A stretch of 64,000 nt of DNA from Kitasatospora purpeofusca (GCF_000718025.1 NZ_JODS01000006.1:62001-126000), one strand, 5' to 3'. Positions 16,727-25,097 are shown, numbered from the stretch's first letter. Notes: generated by a model not told the origin, from the sequence alone. Numbers and translations are program-made.

Positions 16727-17404
16727 ATGAGCACCATTGACATCCTGTCGCCCTCGGGCGACAAGACCGGCAGCCTCGAGCTGCCGGCCGAGATCTTCGA
16801 CGCGAAGGTCAGCGTTCCGCTGATGCACCAGGTCGTCGTGGCGCAGCTCGCTGCGGCCCGTCAGGGCACCCACAAGACCAAGACTCGTGGCGAGGTCCGC
16901 GGTGGCGGCAAGAAGCCGTACCGCCAGAAGGGCACCGGCCGCGCCCGTCAGGGCTCGACCCGTGCGCCGCAGTTCGCCGGCGGTGGCGTCGTGCACGGTC
17001 CCGTGCCGCGTGACTACTCGCAGCGGACCCCGAAGAAGATGATCGCCGCCGCTCTGCGCGGTGCGCTCACCGACCGGGCCCGCCACAACCGCATCCACGT
17101 CGTCACCGACGTGATCGCGGCCGAGGCGCCGTCGACCAAGGCCGCCAAGGGTCTGTTCGGCAAGATCACCGAGCGCAAGAACATCCTCCTCGTCGTCGAG
17201 CGTGCCGACGAGCTGGGTCTGAAGAGCGCCCGCAACCTGCCGAACGTGCACATCCTGGACGCCGGTCAGCTGAACACCTACGACGTGCTCGTCTCCGACG
17301 ATGTGGTCTTCACCCAGGCCGCCTTCGAGCGTTTCGTGGCGGGTCCCGCCGCGTCCGCCAAGGCCGTTGCTGCTGAGGGCGAGCTCGAAGGGAGCGCCGC
17401 CTGA
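16727..17404 (+). CDS. rplD: 50S ribosomal protein L4
   Basis: From ATG 16727 the protein is 225 residues. It contains the tunnel-loop motif GTHKTKTRGEVRGGGKKPYRQKG (residues about 51-73), which lines the exit tunnel. An upstream GTG at 16718 overlapping the rplC stop would add three residues; ATG is preferred because actinomycete L4 proteins begin MSTIDI or similar. The stop overlaps the rplW start by one base (TGATG). Confidence 0.97.
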   Translation: MSTIDILSPSGDKTGSLELPAEIFDAKVSVPLMHQVVVAQLAAARQGTHKTKTRGEVRGGGKKPYRQKGTGRARQGSTRAPQFAGGGVVHGPVPRDYSQRTPKKMIAAALRGALTDRARHNRIHVVTDVIAAEAPSTKAAKGLFGKITERKNILLVVERADELGLKSARNLPNVHILDAGQLNTYDVLVSDDVVFTQAAFERFVAGPAASAKAVAAEGELEGSAA

Positions 17405-17724
17405 TGGCTGCAGAGATCACGAGCAAGACGTTCACGGACCCCCGTGATGTCCTGGTGAAGCCGGTTATCTCCGAGAAGAGCTACTCGCTCCTCGACGAGA
17501 ACAAGTACACGTTCGTCGTGTCGCCCGGTGCCAACAAGACCCAGATCAAGCAGGCCGTCGAGGCGGTCTTCTCGGTCAAGGTCGAGTCCGTCAACACGCT
17601 CAACCGTCAGGGCAAGCGCAAGCGCTCCAAGACGGGTTTTGGCAAGCGCAAGGACACCAAGCGCGCCATCGTGACGCTGGCTGAGGGCAACCGCATCGAC
17701 ATCTTCGGTGGTCCGACCTCCTGA
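17404..17724 (+). CDS. rplW: 50S ribosomal protein L23
   Basis: A 106-residue L23 with DPRDVLVKPVISEKSY at the start and the loop KRKRSKTGFGKRKDTKRAIV. L23 sits at the tunnel exit and is the docking site for signal recognition particle and trigger factor. Its ATG shares a base with the rplD stop. It is followed by 36 bp before rplB. Confidence 0.98.
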   Translation: MAAEITSKTFTDPRDVLVKPVISEKSYSLLDENKYTFVVSPGANKTQIKQAVEAVFSVKVESVNTLNRQGKRKRSKTGFGKRKDTKRAIVTLAEGNRIDIFGGPTS

Positions 17725-17760
17725 CGGAGGCCGTGATCGTCGATCAAGACGAGGACGAAA

Positions 17761-18597
17761 ATGGGTATCCGCAAGTACAAGCCGACTACGCCGGGCCGCC
17801 GTGGCTCCAGCGTGGCCGACTTCGTCGAAATCACGCGGTCCACGCCGGAGAAGTCGCTGGTTCGCCCCCTGCACAGCAAGGGCGGCCGTAACAACGCCGG
17901 TCGGATCACCGTTCGCCACCAGGGTGGCGGGCACAAGCGCGCCTACCGCGTGATCGACTTCCGTCGTCACGACAAGGACGGCGTGCCGGCCAAGGTCGCG
18001 CACATCGAGTACGACCCGAACCGCACCGCGCGCATCGCGCTCCTGCACTACGCGGACGGCGAGAAGCGCTACATCATCGCGCCGCGCGGCATCACGCAGG
18101 GCGACCGGATCGAGAACGGCGCTGGCGCCGACATCAAGCCGGGCAACAACCTGCCGCTGCGCAACATCCCGGTCGGTACCACCATCCACGCGGTGGAGCT
18201 GCGTCCCGGTGGCGGTGCCAAGCTGGCCCGCTCCGCCGGCTCCGGCATCCAGCTGCTGGCGCGTGAGGGCAAGATGGCGCACCTGCGCATGCCCTCCGGT
18301 GAGATCCGCCTGGTGGACGCGCGCTGCCGCGCGACCGTCGGCGAGGTCGGCAACGCCGAGCAGTCGAACATCAACTGGGGCAAGGCCGGCCGTATGCGCT
18401 GGAAGGGCGTCCGCCCGACCGTGCGTGGTGTGGCCATGAACCCGATCGACCACCCGCACGGTGGTGGTGAGGGTAAGACCTCCGGTGGTCGCCACCCGGT
18501 CTCGCCGTGGGGCCAGAAGGAGGGTCGTACCCGTCGCCCGAAGAAGGCGTCGGACGCTCTCATCGTGCGCCGCCGCAAGACCAACAAGAAGCGCTAG
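17761..18597 (+). CDS. rplB: 50S ribosomal protein L2
   Basis: A 278-residue L2 with KYKPTTPGRRGSSV at the start and the highly conserved VRGVAMNPIDHPHGGGEG block (about 218-235) whose histidine lies near the peptidyl-transferase centre. The C-terminal tail is strongly basic. It is a primary 23S rRNA binder. The position between rplW and rpsS is standard. Confidence 0.99.
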   Translation: MGIRKYKPTTPGRRGSSVADFVEITRSTPEKSLVRPLHSKGGRNNAGRITVRHQGGGHKRAYRVIDFRRHDKDGVPAKVAHIEYDPNRTARIALLHYADGEKRYIIAPRGITQGDRIENGAGADIKPGNNLPLRNIPVGTTIHAVELRPGGGAKLARSAGSGIQLLAREGKMAHLRMPSGEIRLVDARCRATVGEVGNAEQSNINWGKAGRMRWKGVRPTVRGVAMNPIDHPHGGGEGKTSGGRHPVSPWGQKEGRTRRPKKASDALIVRRRKTNKKR

Positions 18598-18608
18598 GAG
18601 CAGGTCAG

Positions 18609-18890
18609 ATGCCGCGCAGTCTCAAGAAGGGCCCCTTCATCGACGGCCACCTTCTCAAGAAGGTGGACGCGCAGAACGAGGCGGGTACCCAGAACGTCAT
18701 CAAGACCTGGTCCCGTCGCTCCGTGATCTTCCCGGCCATGCTCGGCCACACGATCGCGGTTCACGATGGTCGCAAGCACGTCCCGGTGTTCGTCACCGAG
18801 TCGATGGTCGGCCACAAGCTGGGCGAGTTCGCTCCGACCCGCACCTTCCGCGGCCACGTCAAGGACGACCGCAAGTCGAAGCGTCGCTAG
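18609..18890 (+). CDS. rpsS: 30S ribosomal protein S19
   Basis: A 93-residue S19 starting MPRSLKKGPFIDGHLLKKV, with SVIFPAMLGHTIAVHDGRKH and the end GEFAPTRTFRGHVKDDRK. It is a 30S head protein next to S13. ATG 18609 follows GGAGCAGG. The frame runs further upstream inside rplB but the family starts here. Confidence 0.98.
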   Translation: MPRSLKKGPFIDGHLLKKVDAQNEAGTQNVIKTWSRRSVIFPAMLGHTIAVHDGRKHVPVFVTESMVGHKLGEFAPTRTFRGHVKDDRKSKRR

Positions 18891-18947
18891 TCGCCTGAGC
18901 TTCACCGCCAGACCGACTCAATGACTTACTCCATTAAGGGGACAACC

Positions 18948-19295
18948 ATGGAAGCCAGGGCCCAGGCGCGGTACATCCGCGTCACGCCCATGAAGGCCCG
19001 CCGCGTGGTGGACCTCATCCGTGGCCTGCCGGCCACGGAGGCCCAGGCCGTCCTGCGTTTCGCTCCGCAGGCCGCCACCGTGCCGGTGGGCAAGGTGCTC
19101 GACAGCGCCATTGCCAACGCCGCGCACAACTACAACCACTCCAACGTGGACGACCTCGTCATCAGCGAGGCGTACGTTGACGAGGGTCCGACCCTGAAGC
19201 GGTTCCGTCCGCGTGCCCAGGGCCGCGCCTACCGGATCCGCAAGCGGACCAGCCACATCACCGTGGTCGTCAGCAGCAAGGAAGGGACCCGGTAA
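18948..19295 (+). CDS. rplV: 50S ribosomal protein L22
   Basis: A 115-residue L22 from ATG 18948, chosen over an in-frame ATG at 18921 because AAGGGG (18936-18941) is 6 nt upstream and the family begins MEARAQARYIRVTP. The C-terminal hairpin GRAYRIRKRTSHITVVV extends into the exit tunnel. Its stop codon shares a base with the start of rpsC. Confidence 0.97.
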   Translation: MEARAQARYIRVTPMKARRVVDLIRGLPATEAQAVLRFAPQAATVPVGKVLDSAIANAAHNYNHSNVDDLVISEAYVDEGPTLKRFRPRAQGRAYRIRKRTSHITVVVSSKEGTR

Positions 19296-20119
19296 TGGGC
19301 CAGAAGGTTAACCCGCACGGGTTCCGCCTCGGCATCAGCACGGACTTCAAGTCCCGCTGGTACGCCGACAAGCTGTACAAGGACTACGTCAAGGAAGACG
19401 TTGCCATTCGTCGCATGATGACGAAGGGCATGGAGCGCGCCGGCATCTCCAAGGTCGAGATCGAGCGCACCCGCGACCGCGTCCGCGTCGACATCCACAC
19501 CGCCCGTCCCGGCATCGTCATCGGTCGCCGTGGCACCGAGGCCGACCGCATCCGCGGCGACCTCGAGAAGCTGACCGGCAAGCAGGTCCAGCTGAACATC
19601 CTCGAGGTCAAGAACCCCGAGCTGGACGCCCAGCTCGTGGCTCAGGGCGTCGCGGAGCAGCTGTCCTCCCGCGTCTCCTTCCGTCGTGCCATGCGCAAGT
19701 CGATGCAGGGCACCATGAAGTCCGGCGCCAAGGGCATCAAGGTCCAGTGCTCCGGTCGTCTCGGCGGCGCCGAGATGAGCCGTTCGGAGTTCTACCGCGA
19801 GGGTCGTGTGCCGCTGCACACCCTTCGTGCGAACGTCGACTACGGCTTCTTCGAGGCCAAGACCACCTTCGGCCGCATCGGCGTGAAGGTCTGGATCTAC
19901 AAGGGCGACGTCAAGAACATCGCCGAGGTCCGCGCTGAGAACGCCGCTGCCCGCTCGGGCAACCGCCCGGCCCGTCCCGAGGGTGGTCGTCCCGCCCGCG
20001 GTGGCGAGCGCCGTGGTGGCGAGCGTGGTGGCCGCGGCCGTCGCCCCGCCGCTTCCGAGGCCCCCGCGGCCCCGGTCGCCGAGGCTCCGGCTGCCGAGAA
20101 CACCGGAACGGAGGCCTGA
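19295..20119 (+). CDS. rpsC: 30S ribosomal protein S3 with Arg/Gly-rich tail
   Basis: A 274-residue S3: N-terminal KH domain with the GRRGTEADRIR loop (about 72-82) and the C-terminal S3 domain ending near YKGDVKNIAE (about 207). It helps form the mRNA entry channel. The last ~55 residues are low complexity: first Arg/Gly-rich with RGGERRGG repeats, then Ala/Pro/Glu-rich. Actinobacterial S3 proteins often carry such a tail, while E. coli S3 (233 aa) lacks it. Confidence 0.98.
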   Translation: MGQKVNPHGFRLGISTDFKSRWYADKLYKDYVKEDVAIRRMMTKGMERAGISKVEIERTRDRVRVDIHTARPGIVIGRRGTEADRIRGDLEKLTGKQVQLNILEVKNPELDAQLVAQGVAEQLSSRVSFRRAMRKSMQGTMKSGAKGIKVQCSGRLGGAEMSRSEFYREGRVPLHTLRANVDYGFFEAKTTFGRIGVKVWIYKGDVKNIAEVRAENAAARSGNRPARPEGGRPARGGERRGGERGGRGRRPAASEAPAAPVAEAPAAENTGTEA

Positions 20120-20124
20120 CCGTC

Positions 20125-20544
20125 ATGCTGATCCCCCGTCGGGTCAAGCACCGTAAGCAGCACCACCCGAAGCGCCGCGGCGCTTCCAAGGGTGGCACCG
20201 AGCTCGCGTTCGGCGAGTACGGCATCCAGGCCGTCACCCCGGCCTACGTGACGAACCGGCAGATCGAGTCCGCTCGTATCGCCGTCACCCGTCACATCAA
20301 GCGTGGCGGCAAGGTCTGGATCAACATCTACCCGGACCGTCCGCTCACCAAGAAGCCGGCCGAGACCCGCATGGGTTCCGGTAAGGGTTCGCCCGAGTGG
20401 TGGATCGCGAACGTGCACCCGGGTCGGGTCATGTTCGAGCTGTCGTACCCCAACGAGAAGGTGGCTCGTGAGGCGCTGACCCGCGCAGCTCACAAGCTCC
20501 CGATGAAGTGCCGGATCATCCGGCGCGAGGCAGGTGAGAGCTGA
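20125..20544 (+). CDS. rplP: 50S ribosomal protein L16
   Basis: A 139-residue L16 beginning MLIPRRVKHRKQHHP, with GGKVWINIYPDRPLTKKPAETRMG..GSPEWWIA. L16 contacts the A-site tRNA and helps assemble the peptidyl-transferase centre. Its TGA shares a base with the rpmC ATG (TGATG). Confidence 0.99.
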   Translation: MLIPRRVKHRKQHHPKRRGASKGGTELAFGEYGIQAVTPAYVTNRQIESARIAVTRHIKRGGKVWINIYPDRPLTKKPAETRMGSGKGSPEWWIANVHPGRVMFELSYPNEKVAREALTRAAHKLPMKCRIIRREAGES

Positions 20545-20768
20545 TGTCGGCCGGCACCAAGGCTGCTGAGCTTCGCGAGCTGGACAACGAGGGTCTCGTT
20601 GCCAAGCTCCGTGAGGCCAAGGAGGAGCTGTTCAACCTCCGCTTCCAGGCGGCGACCGGGCAGCTCGACAACCACGGACGGCTCAAGCTCGTCCGTAAGG
20701 ACATCGCGCGGATCTACACCCTGATGCGCGAGCGCGAGCTGGGCATCGAGACGGTGGAGAGCGCCTGA
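20544..20768 (+). CDS. rpmC: 50S ribosomal protein L29
   Basis: A 74-residue helical L29 with the motif LREAKEELFNLRFQAATGQL..HGRLKLVRKDIARI. It sits near the exit tunnel beside L23. It is coupled at both ends by one-base stop-start overlaps with rplP and rpsQ. Confidence 0.98.
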   Translation: MSAGTKAAELRELDNEGLVAKLREAKEELFNLRFQAATGQLDNHGRLKLVRKDIARIYTLMRERELGIETVESA

Positions 20769-21040
20769 TGACTGAGAACACCAACGAGACGCGCGGTTTC
20801 CGCAAGACCCGTGAGGGTCTCGTCGTCAGCGACAAGATGGACAAGACCGTCGTCGTCGCCGTCGAGGACCGCGTCAAGCACGCTCTGTACGGCAAGGTCA
20901 TCCGCCGTACGAACAAGCTGAAGGCGCACGACGAGGCGAACGCCTGCGGCATCGGCGACCGGGTCCTCCTCGCGGAGACCCGCCCGCTGTCCGCGACGAA
21001 GCGCTGGCGCGTCGTCGAGATCCTCGAGAAGGCCAAGTAA
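20768..21040 (+). CDS. rpsQ: 30S ribosomal protein S17
   Basis: A 90-residue S17 with FRKTREGLVVSDKMDKTVVV and the IGDRVLLAETRPLSATKRWR OB-fold end. It binds 16S rRNA early in assembly. It ends the first tightly packed group; 102 bp with a hairpin precede rplN. Confidence 0.98.
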   Translation: MTENTNETRGFRKTREGLVVSDKMDKTVVVAVEDRVKHALYGKVIRRTNKLKAHDEANACGIGDRVLLAETRPLSATKRWRVVEILEKAK

Positions 21041-21068
21041 CGAAGTTGATGCGGTACGGCCGTATGTG

Positions 21069-21094
21069 CACCAGGTCCCTCGCGGGCGCTGGTG
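21069..21094 (+). other. Hairpin between rpsQ and rplN
   Basis: CACCAG (21069-21074) pairs with CTGGTG (21089-21094), with an inner CCC/GGG stem around TCGC. It lies in the 102-bp gap where the S10 group gives way to the spc group. It may be a leader structure or a partial terminator; no poly-T run follows. Confidence 0.4.
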
Positions 21095-21142
21095 TGAGCA
21101 GCGGCCGGCCCGTCAGCTCTCGTTGACGATCAGGAGAAAGCT

Positions 21143-21514
21143 GTGATCCAGCAGGAGTCGCGACTGCGAGTCGCCGACAACACGGGCGCGAAGGAAATCC
21201 TTTGCATCCGCGTTCTCGGTGGTTCCGGTCGCCGCTACGCCGGCATCGGGGACGTCATCGTCGCGACCGTCAAGGACGCGATCCCCGGCGGTTCGGTCAA
21301 GAAGGGTGACGTCGTCAAGTGCGTCGTCGTCCGCACCGTGAAGTCGCGCCGTCGTCCCGACGGTTCGTACATCCGGTTCGACGAGAACGCCGCTGTCGTC
21401 CTCAAGAACACCGATGGCGACCCCCGCGGTACCCGCATCTTCGGCCCGGTGGGCCGCGAGCTGCGCGACAAGAAGTTCATGAAGATCATCTCGCTTGCGC
21501 CGGAGGTGCTCTAA
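21143..21514 (+). CDS. rplN: 50S ribosomal protein L14
   Basis: A 123-residue L14 from GTG 21143 (AGGAGA 5 nt upstream), with the signature IQQESRLRVADNTGAKEILCI and the end GPVGRELRDKKFMKIISLAPEVL. L14 lies at the subunit interface and contacts S12. The usual actinomycete length is 122; here KNTDGDPRG appears to carry one extra residue. Confidence 0.98.
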   Translation: MIQQESRLRVADNTGAKEILCIRVLGGSGRRYAGIGDVIVATVKDAIPGGSVKKGDVVKCVVVRTVKSRRRPDGSYIRFDENAAVVLKNTDGDPRGTRIFGPVGRELRDKKFMKIISLAPEVL

Positions 21515-21517
21515 CTC

Positions 21518-21841
21518 ATGGCGAACAGCATGAAGATCAAGAAGGGTGACCTGGTCCAGGTCATCACCGGCAAGGACCGCGGCAAGCAGGGCAAGGTCAT
21601 CCAGGCCATGCCCGCCGAGAACAAGGTCCTGGTCGAGGGTGTCAACCGGGTCAAGAAGCACACCAAGCCGGGCCCGGGCACTCAGGGTGGCATCGTCACC
21701 GTCGAGGCCCCGGTGCACGTCTCCAACGTCCAGCTGGTCGTGGAGAAGGACGGCAAGAAGGTCGTCACCCGCGTTGGCTACCGCTTCGACGACGAGGGCA
21801 ACAAGATCCGCGTTGCCAAGCGAACCGGTGAGGACATCTGA
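21518..21841 (+). CDS. rplX: 50S ribosomal protein L24
   Basis: A 107-residue KOW-type L24: KIKKGDLVQVITGKDRGKQGKV at the start, then VEGVNRVKKHTKP. It is an assembly initiator that binds the 5' end of 23S rRNA. It starts 3 bp after rplN and shares a base with rplE (TGATG). Confidence 0.98.
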   Translation: MANSMKIKKGDLVQVITGKDRGKQGKVIQAMPAENKVLVEGVNRVKKHTKPGPGTQGGIVTVEAPVHVSNVQLVVEKDGKKVVTRVGYRFDDEGNKIRVAKRTGEDI

Positions 21842-22410
21842 TGTCTGAGACGACTGTTGAGAAGGTGACCCCCCGTCTCAAGGAGCGTTACAACTCCGAG
21901 ATCAAGGGTCAGCTGCAGGAGCAGTTCTCGTACGAGAACGTCATGCTGACGCCCGGCCTGGTCAAGGTCGTCGTCAACATGGGTGTCGGCGAGGCCGCCC
22001 GTGACAGCAAGCTGATCGAGGGCGCGATCCGCGACCTCACCGCGATCACCGGCCAGAAGCCGGCCGTGACCAAGGCTCGCAAGTCCATCGCGCAGTTCAA
22101 GCTGCGTGAGGGCCAGCCGATCGGCACCCACGTCACCCTCCGCGGTGACCGCATGTGGGAGTTCCTGGACCGTCTGGTTTCGCTGGCCCTGCCGCGAATC
22201 CGTGACTTCCGCGGCCTCTCGCCGAAGCAGTTCGACGGCCGTGGCAACTACACCTTCGGTCTGACCGAGCAGGTTATGTTCCACGAGATCGACCAGGACA
22301 AGGTCGACCGTCAGCGCGGTATGGACATCACCGTCGTGACCACCGCTCAGACCGACGACGAGGGCCGGGCGCTCCTGCGTGCTCTGGGCTTCCCGTTCAA
22401 GGAGGCGTGA
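21841..22410 (+). CDS. rplE: 50S ribosomal protein L5
   Basis: A 189-residue L5 with TPRLKERYNSEIKGQL, VVVNMGVGEAARDSK, TAITGQKPAVTKARKSIA and GNYTFGLTEQVMF. It binds 5S rRNA and touches P-site tRNA. rpsN follows after 4 bp, with GGAGG inside the last codons of rplE serving as its ribosome-binding site. Confidence 0.99.
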   Translation: MSETTVEKVTPRLKERYNSEIKGQLQEQFSYENVMLTPGLVKVVVNMGVGEAARDSKLIEGAIRDLTAITGQKPAVTKARKSIAQFKLREGQPIGTHVTLRGDRMWEFLDRLVSLALPRIRDFRGLSPKQFDGRGNYTFGLTEQVMFHEIDQDKVDRQRGMDITVVTTAQTDDEGRALLRALGFPFKEA

Positions 22411-22414
22411 GCCA

Positions 22415-22600
22415 ATGGCGAAGAAGTCCCTCATCGCGAAGGCCGAGCGGAAGCCGAAGTTCGGCGTCCGGGCCTACACCCGGTGCCAGCGCTGCGGTCG
22501 TCCGCACTCGGTGTACCGCAAGTTCGGCCTCTGCCGTGTCTGCCTCCGTGAGATGGCGCACCGCGGCGAGCTGCCGGGCGTGACCAAGAGCTCCTGGTAG
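22415..22600 (+). CDS. rpsN: 30S ribosomal protein S14, zinc-binding (type Z)
   Basis: A 61-residue short S14 (MAKKSLIAKAERKPKFGVRA) with two CxxC pairs, CQRC and CRVC, that bind zinc. It belongs to the C+ form normally kept in the ribosomal operon; zinc-free paralogues are usually elsewhere. ATG 22415 follows AAGGAGG. A 287-bp gap with structured RNA and a candidate promoter follows. Confidence 0.98.
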   Translation: MAKKSLIAKAERKPKFGVRAYTRCQRCGRPHSVYRKFGLCRVCLREMAHRGELPGVTKSSW

Positions 22601-22887
22601 TCCTCCGAGAAGAGGCTCGACCAGGTGCCCTGGGCACCCAGCGAAGCAGAGGTGCCCGATCCCACACCGGCCCGTTTTGGGCCTGCCGTACGGAGTCCCG
22701 TAAGGTAGTGGGGTCGGGCCCCCTGCCACGGCTTCCCCATGGATGTCCGTGGCCCTCTTGCGAGAGGGCTCGCACCCAGTCTTACGACGTCGCAGGTCCC
22801 CTGCGCTTGTGCCCCTGACGAACTCGGAAGAGTCCGGCAGGGGGACCTGGCGCGGAGAAACCGCGGCGAGAGAGGCCTGAGGCCATC
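22601..22887 (+). promoter_or_regulatory. Structured rpsH leader with candidate internal promoter
   Basis: The gap in the spc operon holds a palindrome at 22624-22638 and a promoter-like pair, TTGGGC (22677-22682) and TAAGGT (22701-22706) with an 18-bp spacer. It also has a 7-bp hairpin at 22752-22769 and a 12-bp arm at 22793-22804 that pairs with 22837-22849 with one bulged G. In E. coli, S8 represses the spc operon by binding mRNA; whether this leader does so is unknown. Confidence 0.45.
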
Positions 22888-23295
22888 ATGACCATGACCG
22901 ACCCCATCGCAGACATGCTCACGCGTCTGCGTAACGCGAACTCGGCGTACCACGACTCCGTGGCGATGCCGGCCAGCAAGATCAAGGCGCACGTCGCCGA
23001 GATCCTGCAGCAGGAGGGGTACATCTCCTCCTACAAGGTTGAGGAGCCGGTTGAGGGCGAGGTCGGCAAGAAGCTGACCATCGAGCTCAAGTTCGGCCCC
23101 AACCGTGAGCGCTCCATTGCCGGCATCAAGCGCATCAGCAAGCCGGGTCTGCGCGTTTACGCAAAGTCCACCAACCTGCCGAAGGTTCTCGGCGGCCTGG
23201 GCGTGGCGATCATCTCCACGTCCTCCGGCCTCCTGACCGACAAGCAGGCCGCCAAGAAGGGCGTAGGCGGAGAAGTTCTCGCCTACGTCTGGTAA
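22888..23295 (+). CDS. rpsH: 30S ribosomal protein S8
   Basis: A 135-residue S8 beginning MTMTDPIADMLTRLRNAN and ending ISTSSGLLTDKQAAKKGVGGEVLAYVW. It binds helix 21 of 16S rRNA. It is a few residues longer than many homologues because of the insert EEPVEGEVGKK around residue 50. rplF follows after 22 bp. Confidence 0.98.
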   Translation: MTMTDPIADMLTRLRNANSAYHDSVAMPASKIKAHVAEILQQEGYISSYKVEEPVEGEVGKKLTIELKFGPNRERSIAGIKRISKPGLRVYAKSTNLPKVLGGLGVAIISTSSGLLTDKQAAKKGVGGEVLAYVW

Positions 23296-23317
23296 TTCGG
23301 GAAACGGAGGTACAGCA

Positions 23318-23857
23318 ATGTCGCGCATTGGACGGCTGCCCATCCAGGTCCCCGCTGGCGTGGACGTCACCATCGATGGCCAGACGGTCTCGGTGAAGGG
23401 TCCGAAGGGCTCCCTCACCCACGTCGTCGCCGCGCCGATCGAGATCGGCAAGGGCGAGGACGGCATTCTGGCTGTCACCCGCCCCAACGACGAGCGTCAG
23501 TCGAAGGCCCTGCACGGCCTGACCCGCACGCTGGTGGCGAACATGATCACCGGTGTGACCGCGGGCTACCGCAAGTCGCTGGAGATCAGCGGTGTCGGCT
23601 ACCGAGTTCTGGCGAAGGGCTCCGACATGGAGTTCCAGCTGGGCTACAGCCACCCGATCCTCGTTGAGGCCCCCGAGGGCATCTCCTTCGTCGTCGAGTC
23701 CGCCACCAAGTTCCACGTGGACGGCATCGACAAGCAGAAGGTCGGCGAGGTCGCCGCGAAGATCCGCAAGCTGCGCAAGCCCGACCCGTACAAGGCCAAG
23801 GGTGTCAAGTACGCGGGCGAGGTTATCCGCCGCAAGGTCGGAAAGAGTGGTAAGTAA
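23318..23857 (+). CDS. rplF: 50S ribosomal protein L6
   Basis: A 179-residue L6 with SRIGRLPIQVPAGVDVTIDG, VKGPKGSLTH and the C-terminal PDPYKAKGVKYAGEVIRRKVGKSGK motif. L6 lies near the factor-binding site. rplR starts 3 bp after the stop. Confidence 0.99.
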   Translation: MSRIGRLPIQVPAGVDVTIDGQTVSVKGPKGSLTHVVAAPIEIGKGEDGILAVTRPNDERQSKALHGLTRTLVANMITGVTAGYRKSLEISGVGYRVLAKGSDMEFQLGYSHPILVEAPEGISFVVESATKFHVDGIDKQKVGEVAAKIRKLRKPDPYKAKGVKYAGEVIRRKVGKSGK

Positions 23858-23860
23858 GCG

Positions 23861-24244
23861 ATGAGTGTCTCTGTCAAGATCGGCAAGGGCAACGCCTACA
23901 AGAGCGCCGCTCGCAAGCGCCGCGCGATCCGCGTTCGCAAGCGCGTCGTCGGCAACGAGGTGCGTCCGCGCCTCGTCGTGACGCGCTCGAACCGTCACAT
24001 GGTCGCCCAGGTCATCGACGACGCCAAGGGTCACACCCTGGCGTCGGCGTCCACCCTCGACGTGTCCATCAAGGGCGCCGAGGGCGACAAGACCGAGCTG
24101 GCCAAGAAGGTCGGGAGCCTGGTCGCCGAGCGCGCCAAGGCTGCCGGCATCGAGTCGGTCGTCTTCGACCGCGCGGGCAACCGGTACGCCGGCCGCATCG
24201 CCGCCCTGGCGGACGCGGCTCGCGAGGCCGGGCTCGACTTCTAA
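23861..24244 (+). CDS. rplR: 50S ribosomal protein L18
   Basis: A 127-residue L18 with RRAIRVRKRVVGNEVRPRLVV, SNRHMVAQVIDD and FDRAGNRYAGRIAALADAARE. It binds 5S rRNA with L5. It sits between rplF and rpsE as in other spc operons. Confidence 0.98.
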   Translation: MSVSVKIGKGNAYKSAARKRRAIRVRKRVVGNEVRPRLVVTRSNRHMVAQVIDDAKGHTLASASTLDVSIKGAEGDKTELAKKVGSLVAERAKAAGIESVVFDRAGNRYAGRIAALADAAREAGLDF

Positions 24245-24292
24245 GCCGCTCGTCGACTCTGTCGGCGGACGTAATCGAGAGAGGTAATTCCA

Positions 24293-24913
24293 ATGGCTGG
24301 ACCCCAGCGCCGCGGTAGCGGCGCCGGCGGCGGCACCGGTGGCGAGCGGCGCGACCGTAAGCGTGACGACCGGGGCAACGCCCCCGCCGTCGAGAAGACC
24401 GCTTACGTCGAGCGCGTCGTCGCGATCAACCGTGTCGCCAAGGTTGTCAAGGGTGGTCGTCGTTTCTCCTTCACCGCGCTGGTCGTGGTGGGCGATGGCG
24501 ATGGCACCGTGGGTGTCGGTTACGGGAAGGCGAAGGAGGTTCCGGCCGCCATCGCCAAGGGTGTTGAGGAGGCCAAGAAGAACTTCTTCAAGGTCCCCCG
24601 TATCCAGGGCACCATCCCCCACCCGATCCAGGGTGAGAAGGCCGCCGGCGTCGTGCTCCTGAAGCCCGCCGCCCCCGGTACCGGTGTTATCGCCGGTGGT
24701 CCGGTGCGCGCCGTCCTGGAGTGCGCCGGCATCCACGACATCCTGTCGAAGTCGCTCGGCTCGGACAACGCGATCAACATCGTGCACGCCACCGTGGCCG
24801 CTCTGAAGGGCCTCGTGCGCCCCGAGGAGATCGCCGCCCGTCGTGGTCTGCCGCTGGAGGACGTGGCCCCCGCCGCTCTGCTGCGGGCGCGTGCTGCTGG
24901 GGTGAGCGCCTGA
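24293..24913 (+). CDS. rpsE: 30S ribosomal protein S5
   Basis: A 206-residue S5: Gly-rich basic start (QRRGSGAGGGTGGERR), the S5 RNA-binding motif VAKVVKGGRRFSF and VVGDGDGTVGVGYGKAKEVP, then AVLECAGIHDILSKSLGS. It contributes to decoding accuracy. It shares a base with the rpmD start. Confidence 0.98.
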   Translation: MAGPQRRGSGAGGGTGGERRDRKRDDRGNAPAVEKTAYVERVVAINRVAKVVKGGRRFSFTALVVVGDGDGTVGVGYGKAKEVPAAIAKGVEEAKKNFFKVPRIQGTIPHPIQGEKAAGVVLLKPAAPGTGVIAGGPVRAVLECAGIHDILSKSLGSDNAINIVHATVAALKGLVRPEEIAARRGLPLEDVAPAALLRARAAGVSA

Positions 24914-25095
24914 TGGCTCGCCTCAAGATCACGCAGACCAAGTCGTACATCGGCAGCAAGCAGAATCACCGTGACACCCTGCGTTCGCTCGGTCTCAAGC
25001 GCATGCACGACGTCGTGGTGAAGGAGGACCGTCCCGAGATCCGTGGGATGGCCCAGACCGTTCGTCACCTCGTGACGGTTGAGGAGGTGGACTGA
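24913..25095 (+). CDS. rpmD: 50S ribosomal protein L30
   Basis: A 60-residue L30 (MARLKITQTKSYIGSKQNHR, LGLKRMHDVVV). ATG 24913 shares a base with the rpsE stop (TGATG); rplO begins 2 bp after its stop. The frame extends upstream in rpsE but the family starts here. Confidence 0.97.
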   Translation: MARLKITQTKSYIGSKQNHRDTLRSLGLKRMHDVVVKEDRPEIRGMAQTVRHLVTVEEVD

Positions 25096-25097
25096 TC

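Noticed and set aside
21041..21142. Strong terminator between rpsQ and rplN
   Set aside because: The hairpin has only 6+3 paired bases and no T-rich tail; it is listed as a structure of unknown role.
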